Shown here: piece by piece, positions 52,652-61,779 of the stretch
How positions within the stretch are numbered: position 1 is the first letter of the stretch
How the letters are laid out: every line of letters begins with the position of its first letter
DNA from: an uncultured Faecalicatena sp.
Lineage (GTDB): Bacteria > Bacillota > Clostridia > Lachnospirales > Lachnospiraceae
Direction: 5' to 3'
Assembly (NCBI GenBank): GCA_902489075.1
Contig: CABTYO010000001.1
Coordinates: 124,001-188,000, forward strand
Length of the DNA: 64,000 bases
Position numbers and translations under genes: made by a program
Notes under the pieces: model-generated
Told to the model about the DNA's origin: nothing
The model's input: the letters and a program-made list of their open reading frames with translations, nothing else
Database searches by the model: none

Positions 52652-53928
52652 GGATCAGAAAGAGCATCATTATTTTATCCGGTATGGTTTTCATGCTGAC
52701 ATATTTGTTATCAGGCTGTAGTAAGCCCTTAGAAAAGCAGGAAACAGAAAAGAAAGAAGTCACCTCAATTCCCGTGACATTTCTGATTAACCCTGCTACA
52801 AATTTGAGTGAGAACCAGGAGCTCGTGTCTGGATTTAACAAGCAGTATCAAGGAACATACGAGGTGGACGTTGAGTGGCTGACAGAAAGCACGAGCGGCT
52901 ACCGGGAAAATTTAAAGAAATGGAATGTCCTGGATGAAATGCCGGTTCTTATCACAGATGCCGGATTCGATTATGATTTTTACAGGCTTTTGATTGAAAA
53001 TAAAAGACTTGTGAACCTGAGACCCTACATGGATGCCATCCCTGAGTGGAAGGCAGCGATCAAACCGGAGATACTCAAGGAATGTACGGAAGACTCCGGG
53101 GATATCTACCTGGCGCCGCTGGGGAACGAGATCAAGTCTTACGCCGGAATTATTTATAATAAGGAGCTTCTAAGGCAGGCAGGGTATGAGACATTCCCTC
53201 AGACCTGGGAGGAGTTCTGGAAGTGTCTTGACACTCTGAAAGGGCAGGGGATAACGCCCTTATCCCTGCATGGTTCCGGCAGTTACTGGGTGTCCATGCT
53301 TTTTGCGACCAGTTATATTTACGGTACGGCTGACGGCAGGGAGTTTTTAAATCAGGACTTTCCAGAAAGTTATCAGAATCCGGTGATGGAGGATCTGATG
53401 ACAATGCTGGACCGAATGTACGATTATACCTTCGAGGATGCAGTGGAAATCGATTATGATGAAGCAGAAGAACGTTTTACTGACGGAAAAGCTGCAATTT
53501 TTGCGAATGGATACTGGATGATTGAAGAATTACCGGATAAAGTGAAGGAAAACTTGCAGTTTGTTCCATTCCCAGGGAATATTTTAATGAGTTCTCCGCG
53601 GATGAGTGCCTGGGCGATGACCGTGGGATATGATGCTAAGGTGACGGATGGTGCTGCAAAACTTCTGGCTTTCCGTGTACAGCAGGATCTGGAAAATACA
53701 CAAAGGCTGATGAATCAGGAGGATTTAAGCCCACTGGAGGATTCCTACATCGATGCGGTTAAGAAGAATGTGACCGTTATGCCAAATTATCAGATGAAAT
53801 GGGAGCAGGAGATACAGAACGATTTTCTAACGGAAAATCTGCCGGGATATCTCGACGGGGAGATGAGTTCAGACGAACTGCTTAAGAGGATGGATGAAAG
53901 ACTGGAGGAGATTCGAAAGAAAAAATAA
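52648..53928 (+). CDS. sugar ABC-type solute-binding lipoprotein coupled to YesM/YesN
   Basis: A 426-residue extracellular solute-binding protein (family 1) with an N-terminal signal peptide and lipobox LLSGC. The start is TTG 52648, whose bases overlap the TGA stop of the kinase; GGAGG at 52633-52637 supports it. ANGYWMIEELP and PLGNEIKSYAGIIYNKELL are typical of this fold. It lies in the signalling operon rather than with the permeases, so it may present sugar to the kinase or feed the downstream transporter. Confidence 0.88.
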   Translation: MRIRKSIIILSGMVFMLTYLLSGCSKPLEKQETEKKEVTSIPVTFLINPATNLSENQELVSGFNKQYQGTYEVDVEWLTESTSGYRENLKKWNVLDEMPVLITDAGFDYDFYRLLIENKRLVNLRPYMDAIPEWKAAIKPEILKECTEDSGDIYLAPLGNEIKSYAGIIYNKELLRQAGYETFPQTWEEFWKCLDTLKGQGITPLSLHGSGSYWVSMLFATSYIYGTADGREFLNQDFPESYQNPVMEDLMTMLDRMYDYTFEDAVEIDYDEAEERFTDGKAAIFANGYWMIEELPDKVKENLQFVPFPGNILMSSPRMSAWAMTVGYDAKVTDGAAKLLAFRVQQDLENTQRLMNQEDLSPLEDSYIDAVKKNVTVMPNYQMKWEQEIQNDFLTENLPGYLDGEMSSDELLKRMDERLEEIRKKK

Positions 53929-53957
53929 GTTACATTTTATACCCCATAAGTTTACCG

Positions 53958-53992
53958 TACATCGCAGGAGTGATCATCCTGCGATGTATTCA
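53958..53992 (+). terminator. terminator between signalling and transport genes
   Basis: A 12-bp perfect stem, TACATCGCAGGA (53958-53969) with TCCTGCGATGTA (53977-53988), is followed by TTCATTT. The next 180 bases are AT-rich leader with TATAAT at 54122-54127 and a poor -35, as expected of an activator-dependent promoter. Confidence 0.75.
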
Positions 53993-54176
53993 TTTACAGG
54001 CGAAAAATCACAATTTCAAATCAGTTTCATATCTTATCATAAAAATTTCTAAACATCTCTCGTGTTTAAAAATTGATATTCAAGGTTTATTTATTTGTAT
54101 ATCTTCATTTTCTCCCGATGCTATAATTCAGGACAGTTAAACAAGTAACAACTAAGGAAAGGAAAAGGAGAAGAAA

Positions 54177-55448
54177 ATGAAGAAAAAAGTTTTATCAATC
54201 TTTTTAGTAGGTGTAATGGCAGTATCCATGCTGGCAGGATGTGGTTCTGACAAGAAGGAGACCAAATCAGCAGATGGGGCAGCGAAGAGTGCAGGCTATG
54301 CAAAGGACGCAAAGCTGAAAGTGTGGGGCTCTCAGGAAGACCAGGACATGCTTAAGGGAATCATCGAGGAATTTAAGAAGGAAAACCCGGAAGCAGAAGG
54401 CTGGAACATTGAGACAGCAGTTGTCAGCGCGGCAGATGCCAAGAACGAAGTACTCAAGGACCCAACCGTTGCAGCAGACATCTTTGAATTTGCTTCTGAC
54501 CAGATTGCAGAGCTGCAGTCAGCAGGTGCGCTTTACAGAATTACAAAAAATAAAGAAGAAATCATCGCAAACAACGTAGAAAATTCTATCGACGCAGCAA
54601 CAATCGATGGTGAGATGTACGGATATCCGAATACATCCAACTCCTTCTTCATGTATTACGACAAGAGCAAGTACACAGAGGATGAAGTAAAGAGTCTGGA
54701 CACTATGCTTGCAAAGGATTTAGGGGCAGGTGTGACAAACTTTTCTATGGACCTTGACAACGGATGGTATACATCCTCATTCTTCTTCGGAGCTGGATGC
54801 ACCTTATTCGGCGAGGACGGAACAGATCCGAAGCAGTGTGATTTCAACAACGAAAAGGGTGTACTTGTAGGAGATTATCTGTTAGACCTGTGTGCAAATC
54901 CAAAGGTAAAGAATCAGGACGACGCACTGTTACTTGCAAGCTTCAAGGAAGGCAAATTAGGTGCCAGCCTGACAGGAACATGGAATGCAGCAGCTTTAAA
55001 GGAATCCTTAGGTGACAACTTCGGTGTTGCAACCGTACCGACCATTACTCTGGAGGATGGAACAGAAGTATCCCCGAGCACAATCGTTAACTTTAACTTA
55101 TATGGTGTAAACGCACAGACAAAATATCCGGCAGAGGCAATGCTCCTTGCAGAGTACCTGTCAAATGAGAAGAGCCAGAAGACACGTTTTGAAGTCAGAA
55201 ACTCTGCTCCGACAAACAAGACGCTGGCAGCTGATACAGAGCTTTTAAGCACAAGCCCGGCTGTTGAAGTTCTTTCCAAACAGGTCGAGACTTCAACAGT
55301 ACAGCCATCCATCCCGCAGATCGCAAACTTCTGGAGTCCGATGGAGGCATTTGGACAGGACTGCATCGCAAAATCTGTGACAAAAGACAATATGCAGGCG
55401 ACAATGGACACTATGGTAGAGGGAATTCTTTCTAAGCTGGGTGAATAA
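54177..55448 (+). CDS. maltose/maltodextrin-binding lipoprotein (MalE-like)
   Basis: A 423-residue solute-binding protein with signal peptide and lipobox MLAGC. KLKVWGSQEDQDMLKGIIEEFKKENP and the end region VQPSIPQIANFWSPMEAF are characteristic of MalE/MdxE/GanO-type proteins. GGAAAAGGAG precedes ATG 54177. It is the first gene of a malEFG-type operon followed by intracellular alpha-glucan enzymes, so maltodextrin is the likely ligand. Confidence 0.9.
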   Translation: MKKKVLSIFLVGVMAVSMLAGCGSDKKETKSADGAAKSAGYAKDAKLKVWGSQEDQDMLKGIIEEFKKENPEAEGWNIETAVVSAADAKNEVLKDPTVAADIFEFASDQIAELQSAGALYRITKNKEEIIANNVENSIDAATIDGEMYGYPNTSNSFFMYYDKSKYTEDEVKSLDTMLAKDLGAGVTNFSMDLDNGWYTSSFFFGAGCTLFGEDGTDPKQCDFNNEKGVLVGDYLLDLCANPKVKNQDDALLLASFKEGKLGASLTGTWNAAALKESLGDNFGVATVPTITLEDGTEVSPSTIVNFNLYGVNAQTKYPAEAMLLAEYLSNEKSQKTRFEVRNSAPTNKTLAADTELLSTSPAVEVLSKQVETSTVQPSIPQIANFWSPMEAFGQDCIAKSVTKDNMQATMDTMVEGILSKLGE

Positions 55449-55449
55449 T

Positions 55450-56832
55450 ATGAGTAAAAGCAAACCAAAAAAAATGGTGAAAAAGTCCGAAGGGAATCTC
55501 CTTAAGAGAGTCATCAAAGAGGGCGATATCTGGACAAAAGTCTCAATGCTCATCATGGGAACCGCTAACTTACGCAGGAAGCAGATCGTAAAAGGTCTGC
55601 TCTTCCTGCTGAGCGAGGCAGCATTTATCTTCTACATGGTGGTAAATGGCGTGAATGCATTGGGCCACATGACCACGCTGGGAACACAGACCCAGGGATG
55701 GGTGTACGATGAAACTTTAGGAATCGATGTCCTGGCAGAGGGCGATAATTCCATGCTCCTTCTATTATATGGAGTGGTCTGCCTCTTCATCATCGTATTT
55801 TTTGTACTGGTCTGGCGGGCGAATTTAAAGTCAGCCCTGGAAGTGCAGAAGCTGGAGAAGGAAGGAAAGAAGATTCCGGGATTTAAGGATGATGTAAAAG
55901 TTTACCTGGATGCAAAATTCAACCGTACCATGCTGACACTTCCGATGATCGGAGTCATGGCATTCACGGTACTTCCGCTGGTATACATGATCCTGGTCGC
56001 ATTTACCAATTATGACAACGCACATCAGCCGCCGGGAAATCTGTTTACATGGATCGGACTGGACAACTTCGTAACGATTTTAGGTTCCGGCAGTACGATT
56101 TCCAAGACCTTCTGGCCAATCCTTGGATGGACAATCACATGGGCCATATTTGCAACCGTATTGAACTACATAGGCGGAATCCTGCTGGCACTTCTGATCA
56201 ACCGCAAAGGGGTAAAATTCAAAGGCTTCTGGAGGACGATCTTTGTATTATCCATCGCGATTCCATCCTTTGTATCCCTTCTGATCATGAAGACCATGCT
56301 GCAGCCGGACGGTGCAGTCAATGTCATGCTGAAAAGCTGGGGCGTGATCCAGGAGAGCATTCCGTTCTTGACCAACGCGACACTGGCAAAAGTGACGATC
56401 ATCGTTGTCAACCTGTGGATCGGTATTCCATACACCATGCTGATCACTTCCGGTATTCTGATGAATATTCCAGCGGACTTATATGAGGCAGCCCGTGTGG
56501 ACGGAGCAAATGCAAGAGTCATGTTCCGCAAGATCACGATGCCATACGTATTATTCGTAACGACACCGTACCTGATCACACAGTTTATCGGAAATATCAA
56601 TAACTTTAACGTGATTTACCTGTTGTCAGGAGGCGGACCGTCCACACTGGATTACTATCAGGCAGGAAAGACGGATCTGCTCGTTACATGGCTGTACAAG
56701 CTGACTGTATCAAGCAAGGACTACTGCTATGCATCTGCAATCGGTATTATTGTATTTGTCATTTCCGCAGTCTTCTCCCTGATCACATACAGGAGAACAT
56801 CTGCATATAACAATGAGGAGGCGTTCCAATAA
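55450..56832 (+). CDS. maltodextrin ABC permease, MalF-like
   Basis: A 460-residue inner-membrane permease with about eight hydrophobic segments. ATG 55450 directly follows the MalE stop codon; an upstream in-frame GTG (55441) would overlap MalE. The EAA loop is visible as YEAARVDGANARVMFRKITMP, which contacts the ATPase. NVIYLLSGGGPST is typical of MalF/LacF. The N-terminal region (two helices, about 150 residues) is a MalF-type extension. No ATP-binding subunit gene is in the window, so a shared MsmX-type ATPase is likely. Confidence 0.92.
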   Translation: MSKSKPKKMVKKSEGNLLKRVIKEGDIWTKVSMLIMGTANLRRKQIVKGLLFLLSEAAFIFYMVVNGVNALGHMTTLGTQTQGWVYDETLGIDVLAEGDNSMLLLLYGVVCLFIIVFFVLVWRANLKSALEVQKLEKEGKKIPGFKDDVKVYLDAKFNRTMLTLPMIGVMAFTVLPLVYMILVAFTNYDNAHQPPGNLFTWIGLDNFVTILGSGSTISKTFWPILGWTITWAIFATVLNYIGGILLALLINRKGVKFKGFWRTIFVLSIAIPSFVSLLIMKTMLQPDGAVNVMLKSWGVIQESIPFLTNATLAKVTIIVVNLWIGIPYTMLITSGILMNIPADLYEAARVDGANARVMFRKITMPYVLFVTTPYLITQFIGNINNFNVIYLLSGGGPSTLDYYQAGKTDLLVTWLYKLTVSSKDYCYASAIGIIVFVISAVFSLITYRRTSAYNNEEAFQ

Positions 56833-57692
56833 TGAAAAAACCAAGATCTATGTCAAGAAATAAAAAAATCAGGGATGTCGCTTCCTATGTTGTACTGACA
56901 ATTTTGTCCATTATCTGGCTGATCCCTATTTTCTGGGTAGTCATGACATCATTCAGGGAAGAGGGCGGTTCCTATACCTCTTACTTCTTCCCGAAGGGGC
57001 TGACGATAGCCAATTACGTCAACCTGCTGACGGATAACAGCCAGTTCTTTTTCTTAAAATGGTTCGGAAATACATTGTTCGTAGCTGTTTTCAGCTGCCT
57101 GATCTCGACCTTTTTTGTACTGTCTGTATCCTATGTCATGTCAAGGATGCGTTTTAAAATGAGAAAGCCGCTGATGAATGTGGCTTTGATCCTGGGTATG
57201 TTCCCTGGATTTATGTCCATGATCGCAGTATACTACATTTTAAAAGGTCTGGGCATCACACAGTCCTTACTGGCCCTGATCATGGTCTACTCAGGAGGGG
57301 CTGGGCTTGGATTCTTCATTGCAAAAGGATTCTTTGATACCCTTCCGAAATCACTGGACGAGGCGGCATATCTGGACGGCGCTACGAAATTCCAGATTTT
57401 CAGGAAGATCACACTGCCGCTTTCCAAGCCGATCATCGTATACACGGTCCTGACTTCTTTCCTTGGACCGTGGATGGACTTTATTTTTGCCAGCGTCATC
57501 ATGGGCGATAATTACAACAACTATACGGTCGCACTGGGACTGTTCAAGATGCTGGAGCGGGAATTTATCAATGACTACTATACACAATTTGCCGCAGGCT
57601 GCGTGCTGATCTCCATACCGATAGCGGCACTGTTCATCAGTATGCAGAAGTATTACGTAGAAGGCGTATCCGGCGGGGCAGTAAAAGGTTAG
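56832..57692 (+). CDS. maltodextrin ABC permease, MalG-like
   Basis: A 286-residue permease with six hydrophobic segments and the EAA loop DEAAYLDGATKFQIFRKITLPLSKP. The ATG overlaps the MalF stop by one base (TAATG), and GGAGG lies in the MalF end. It ends with the MalG-type tail (FISMQKYYVEGVSGGAVKG). With MalF it forms the membrane channel for maltodextrin import. Confidence 0.93.
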   Translation: MKKPRSMSRNKKIRDVASYVVLTILSIIWLIPIFWVVMTSFREEGGSYTSYFFPKGLTIANYVNLLTDNSQFFFLKWFGNTLFVAVFSCLISTFFVLSVSYVMSRMRFKMRKPLMNVALILGMFPGFMSMIAVYYILKGLGITQSLLALIMVYSGGAGLGFFIAKGFFDTLPKSLDEAAYLDGATKFQIFRKITLPLSKPIIVYTVLTSFLGPWMDFIFASVIMGDNYNNYTVALGLFKMLEREFINDYYTQFAAGCVLISIPIAALFISMQKYYVEGVSGGAVKG

Positions 57693-57695
57693 CCG

Positions 57696-57733
57696 AAAAA
57701 TGGATACATGTAAAAACGTGTATCCATTTTTTC
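57696..57733 (+). terminator. terminator after MalG
   Basis: AAAATGGATACA pairs with TGTATCCATTTT around a 10-base loop, and six T follow. It would reduce transcription into the pullulanase gene. Confidence 0.85.
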
Positions 57734-57777
57734 TACCCTGGCATCTATAAAATAAAAGCAACATGAGGATATACAGC

Positions 57778-59748
57778 ATGAAAAGAACAAGTAAACAATG
57801 GAAGGAATATTATTCCACTCCTGAATTTCAGGAGAATTATATGTATGATGGAAATGACCTTGGAGTGACATGCACAGGAGAAGGGACTCATTTTCTGCTG
57901 TGGAGCCCGTCCGCAGAAAAGGTAACACTGAATCTGTATGAGGATGGAAGCCGTGGGGAAGCGTTTGCGGCTTATTCAATGGAGCAGAAGGAAAAAGGTG
58001 TCTGGGCATATCATGCTAAGGAAAACCTGCATGGAACTTATTATGATTTTACTCTTCTGATTGAGGGGGAAGAGGTTGTTTCAGCAGATCCATATGCCAG
58101 AGCCTGTGGTGTCAACGGCAGACGGAGCATGGCAGTGGATTTAAAAAAGACGGACCCCGATGGGTGGGAACAGGACCGGGCGCCAGAGTATGACCGGGAG
58201 CGGATCATCTATGAACTGCATGTGAAAGAATTTTCCTGGGACCCGGCAGGCGGCTTCCCGGAAAAAGACCGCGGAAAGTACCGGGCGTTCTTACATACCG
58301 ATACGACTTTGAACGGGGATGGAAAGCACTCGACAGGAATTCCTTATCTCAAGGAACTGGGAATCACCCATGTACAGTTGATGCCGGTCTATGATTATGG
58401 CTCTGTGGATGAGGCAGGAAAAGACGATGCGTTCAACTGGGGATATGATCCGGTGAATTATAATGTGCCGGAGGGCTCTTATTCTTCCGACCCGGAACAC
58501 GGAGAAGTGCGGATACGGGAGCTGAAAGAACTGATCCAGTCCCTTCATAAAGAGGGATTCCGTGTGATCATGGATGTGGTGTACAATCACACCTATTCTC
58601 TGGACTCCTGGTTCCAGCGGACAGCACCCTGGTATTTCTACCGCGCCAACCGAAGGGGAACCCCTTCCAACGGTTCCGCCTGTGGCAATGATGTGGCGAG
58701 TGAGCGCGCAATGTGCAGCAAATATATTCTGGAATCGGTTCTTTACTGGACTGAGGAATATCATATAGACGGATTCCGGTTCGACCTGATGGGGCTTCTG
58801 GATGTGGAACTGATGAACCGCATCCGCTTTGAACTGGATGCCAGATATGGCAGAGGGGAAAAGATGATCTACGGCGAACCATGGGCCGCCACTAACACAG
58901 CAATGGAAGCAGGGGCATCTCAGGCACTGAAGAAGAATATGCATCAGATGGATGAAAATATCGGAATGTTTTCCGATGACACCAGAGATGCCATCAAAGG
59001 TTCTGTATTCGAGCTGGATGAACCTGGATTCGTGAATGGCGGTGAGGGATTTGAGGATGCAGTTCTAAGCTGCGTGCAGGCATGGTGCCACAAGAGGACA
59101 CCGAAGATCAAAGCTCCGTCCCAGATCATCACCTATGTCTCTTCCCATGATAACCAGACACTCCGGGATAAACTGGCTGAGACGATTTCCGATGAGGCGC
59201 TGCTTGAAAAAGCATACCGCCTGGCAGCAGGTATCTATATGACCTGCCAGGGCAACCTGTTCTTCCTCTCCGGGGAAGAGTTCGCAAGGACCAAGGACGG
59301 CATTGCAGACAGTTATAATTCTCCGATTGCAATTAACCGTCTGGACTGGACAAAGGCCTGGAAGGAGAAAGAACTGGTAGAGTACTATCAGGGGTTGATT
59401 TCTTTAAGAAAGCAGCTTCCGGGTCTGTGCGACAAATCAAAGGAAGCATGGAAACGGGTGCGCAGACAGTGGAAAAAGGAAGGGATTGTTGGGTTTGACC
59501 TGGATAATTCTTCCCCGTCCTTCGATTCCCCGTGGAAAACTCTGCGGATTGTCTATAACAGCAGTAAAAAAGCAGAAGAAATTGCTCTGGGCAGAGGAGA
59601 ATGGGAGATTCTGGCTGACGGAAAAAGCAGTATGCTATGGAAAGCTCAGGTCAAGGTAACTGAAAATGTGAAGGTGGAACCGGTCAGTATCCTGATTCTT
59701 GGAAACCGGTCGGATCAATCAAATAAGAAAGTGGAAACAGAACGATGA
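57778..59748 (+). CDS. pulA: type I pullulanase (GH13 debranching enzyme)
   Basis: A 656-residue cytosolic enzyme. An N-terminal CBM48-like domain (FLLWSPSAEKVTLNLYEDG) is followed by a GH13 barrel with FNWGYDPVNYNVPEGSYS (type I pullulanase signature), DVVYNHTY, nucleophile Asp in GFRFDLMG, acid Glu in IYGEPW and SSHDNQT, then a C-terminal beta domain. ATG 57778 is chosen over 57763 because TGAGGAT lies 7-8 bases before it. It cleaves alpha-1,6 bonds of imported or stored branched glucans. Its last four bases overlap the next gene. Confidence 0.93.
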   Translation: MKRTSKQWKEYYSTPEFQENYMYDGNDLGVTCTGEGTHFLLWSPSAEKVTLNLYEDGSRGEAFAAYSMEQKEKGVWAYHAKENLHGTYYDFTLLIEGEEVVSADPYARACGVNGRRSMAVDLKKTDPDGWEQDRAPEYDRERIIYELHVKEFSWDPAGGFPEKDRGKYRAFLHTDTTLNGDGKHSTGIPYLKELGITHVQLMPVYDYGSVDEAGKDDAFNWGYDPVNYNVPEGSYSSDPEHGEVRIRELKELIQSLHKEGFRVIMDVVYNHTYSLDSWFQRTAPWYFYRANRRGTPSNGSACGNDVASERAMCSKYILESVLYWTEEYHIDGFRFDLMGLLDVELMNRIRFELDARYGRGEKMIYGEPWAATNTAMEAGASQALKKNMHQMDENIGMFSDDTRDAIKGSVFELDEPGFVNGGEGFEDAVLSCVQAWCHKRTPKIKAPSQIITYVSSHDNQTLRDKLAETISDEALLEKAYRLAAGIYMTCQGNLFFLSGEEFARTKDGIADSYNSPIAINRLDWTKAWKEKELVEYYQGLISLRKQLPGLCDKSKEAWKRVRRQWKKEGIVGFDLDNSSPSFDSPWKTLRIVYNSSKKAEEIALGRGEWEILADGKSSMLWKAQVKVTENVKVEPVSILILGNRSDQSNKKVETER

Positions 59749-61706
59749 AATGGATTTATGGAAAACATGACTGGAATACATTAGAGCGCGGTGAAGAGAA
59801 CTGTTATCTCATGACCAACGGTCTGGGCGGCTTTTCCTCCATGACTATGACAGGCGCGGCTGCCCGCAACGACCATGCTCTTTTAATGGCGTGCGTGCAG
59901 GCTCCGAACCACCGTTATAACCTGGTACACAGGCTAAAGGAGCAGGTCGTATTTGAGGATAGAAGACATGTGATTTCCACTCAGGAATTTGCAGACGGAC
60001 ACCGGGAAGAGGGATACCGCTGTCTGTCCTCCTTCACCTATGAAGATACTCCAGTCTGGAAATATCAGATAGAAGGCGTCAGCATCCAAAAGGAAGCCGG
60101 ATTAAAGCCTGGGGCAAATACAGCAGCGCTCAGGTATGAGATAGAAAATCGAGGGAAAGAACATTGCATGCTATGTGTTACTCCTTTTTACCAGTTTGTC
60201 CCTAAAGGCAGTGATATGGATGCGGGGCAGGTGATCGAGAAAGAGGGAGAAGAGCTGAATCACAAAGCGAGACTGAAAAGCGGCAGTCTGACCTTATTTG
60301 TCAGGACAAATGGAGAGATTGAAGACATTTCTGAAATAAAGGAAACATATTATTATCGGTATGATGCCTGCGATGGAAGGCGGGAGAACGGAACCGCGAA
60401 GGCAGTCCATGAGATTACTCTTTTCGTGGGACCGGGAGAACAGAAGACACTGGAAATCATGTTCGAGATGGAATCGTCCAAAGAGACGGCATCCGAGGTG
60501 ATCGATGCTGTGAAGACCTTCCGAAGAGAATGGGAAAAACATTCCGGGTTTACCTCTGAAATGGGGAAAACGCTTGCAAAAAGTGCCTCCCAGTTTATTT
60601 CTAAACGGGAATCCACAGGGGGACTTACGATCCTCGCAGGATATCCATTCTTTGAAGACTGGGGAAGGGACACGATGATCGCACTTCCGGGACTTACTAT
60701 CTCCACCGGGCAGTTTGAGACGGCAAAACAGATTTTAAGGACATTTGCAGTCAATGAAAGAAACGGCTTAATGCCGAATCTTTTCCCGGAAGGGGGCAAT
60801 GAACCGCTGTACAACACGGTGGATGCGGCACTTCTCTTTATCAATTGCGTATACCTGTATTATGAAGCCACAAAAGATCTGGAATTTGTAAAGGAAGTGT
60901 TCCCGGTCATGGAGCGGATCATAAACGGGTATCAAAACGGGACCGAATTTGGCATCCGTATGGACGAAGACGGCCTGATCCGGGCAGGAGAAGGCCTGGC
61001 CCAGGTGACCTGGATGGATGTGCGTATCGGCGACATACTGCCCACGCCCCGGCACGGGAAGCCTGTGGAAATCAATGCCTACTGGTATAATGCACTGCGG
61101 ATCATGGAGCAGTTCACCCGGCTGATAACGGGGGATGAGAAGAAGGTTACAGGATATTCGGCACTTGCAGAGAAGGTGAAGGACTCTTTCAGAGAAAAAT
61201 TCTGGTCCGATAAAAACCAGTGCCTCAGGGATGTTCTCTCAGGAACCTCTGCAGATGAACAGATCAGATGCAACCAGATCTGGGCAGTTTCCATGCCTTT
61301 TACGATGTTAAACCGGGAAAAAGAGAAACAAATAGTAGAAACTGTGTTTAAAAAGTTGTATACTCCATATGGGCTTCGTACACTGGATGAGGACGACAAA
61401 GAGTTCCATCCGTTTTATGAAGGACCTATGGAAGATAGGGATATGGCATACCATCAGGGGACTGTATGGACATTCCCGCTGGGCGGATATTATCTGGCCT
61501 ATCTGAAAGTTCATAATGACAGCGAAGAGGCAAAACAGACAGTAAGAGAAGAACTTGAGGTCATGGAAAGTGCATTAAGGGAAGGCTGCATCGGACAGCT
61601 TCCGGAGATTTACGACGGACAGAATCCCACAGCGTCAAAGGGCTGTTTTGCACAGGCATGGAGTGTAGGCGAAATCCTCCGCGTATACGAAAAAATAGAA
61701 AAATAG
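59745..61706 (+). CDS. glycogen debranching enzyme (amylo-alpha-1,6-glucosidase, GH133-type)
   Basis: 653 residues. The N-terminal beta domain (NGLGGFSSMTMTGAAARNDHALLMA) is typical of the bacterial GDE family, and the C-terminal (alpha/alpha)6 domain carries GRDTMIALPGLTI, PLYNTVDAALLFI and HQGTVWTFPLGGYYLAYL. It removes alpha-1,6 glucosyl branches left after phosphorolysis. ATGA overlap with pulA indicates translational coupling. The phosphorylase gene follows after 73 bases. Confidence 0.9.
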   Translation: MKWIYGKHDWNTLERGEENCYLMTNGLGGFSSMTMTGAAARNDHALLMACVQAPNHRYNLVHRLKEQVVFEDRRHVISTQEFADGHREEGYRCLSSFTYEDTPVWKYQIEGVSIQKEAGLKPGANTAALRYEIENRGKEHCMLCVTPFYQFVPKGSDMDAGQVIEKEGEELNHKARLKSGSLTLFVRTNGEIEDISEIKETYYYRYDACDGRRENGTAKAVHEITLFVGPGEQKTLEIMFEMESSKETASEVIDAVKTFRREWEKHSGFTSEMGKTLAKSASQFISKRESTGGLTILAGYPFFEDWGRDTMIALPGLTISTGQFETAKQILRTFAVNERNGLMPNLFPEGGNEPLYNTVDAALLFINCVYLYYEATKDLEFVKEVFPVMERIINGYQNGTEFGIRMDEDGLIRAGEGLAQVTWMDVRIGDILPTPRHGKPVEINAYWYNALRIMEQFTRLITGDEKKVTGYSALAEKVKDSFREKFWSDKNQCLRDVLSGTSADEQIRCNQIWAVSMPFTMLNREKEKQIVETVFKKLYTPYGLRTLDEDDKEFHPFYEGPMEDRDMAYHQGTVWTFPLGGYYLAYLKVHNDSEEAKQTVREELEVMESALREGCIGQLPEIYDGQNPTASKGCFAQAWSVGEILRVYEKIEK

Positions 61707-61779
61707 GATTCAGACGGCCGGATTGCACAGCCGCTTAAAAAAAGCGGTGAAGCAGTGCGGCACATGAAAGGAGATTTTT

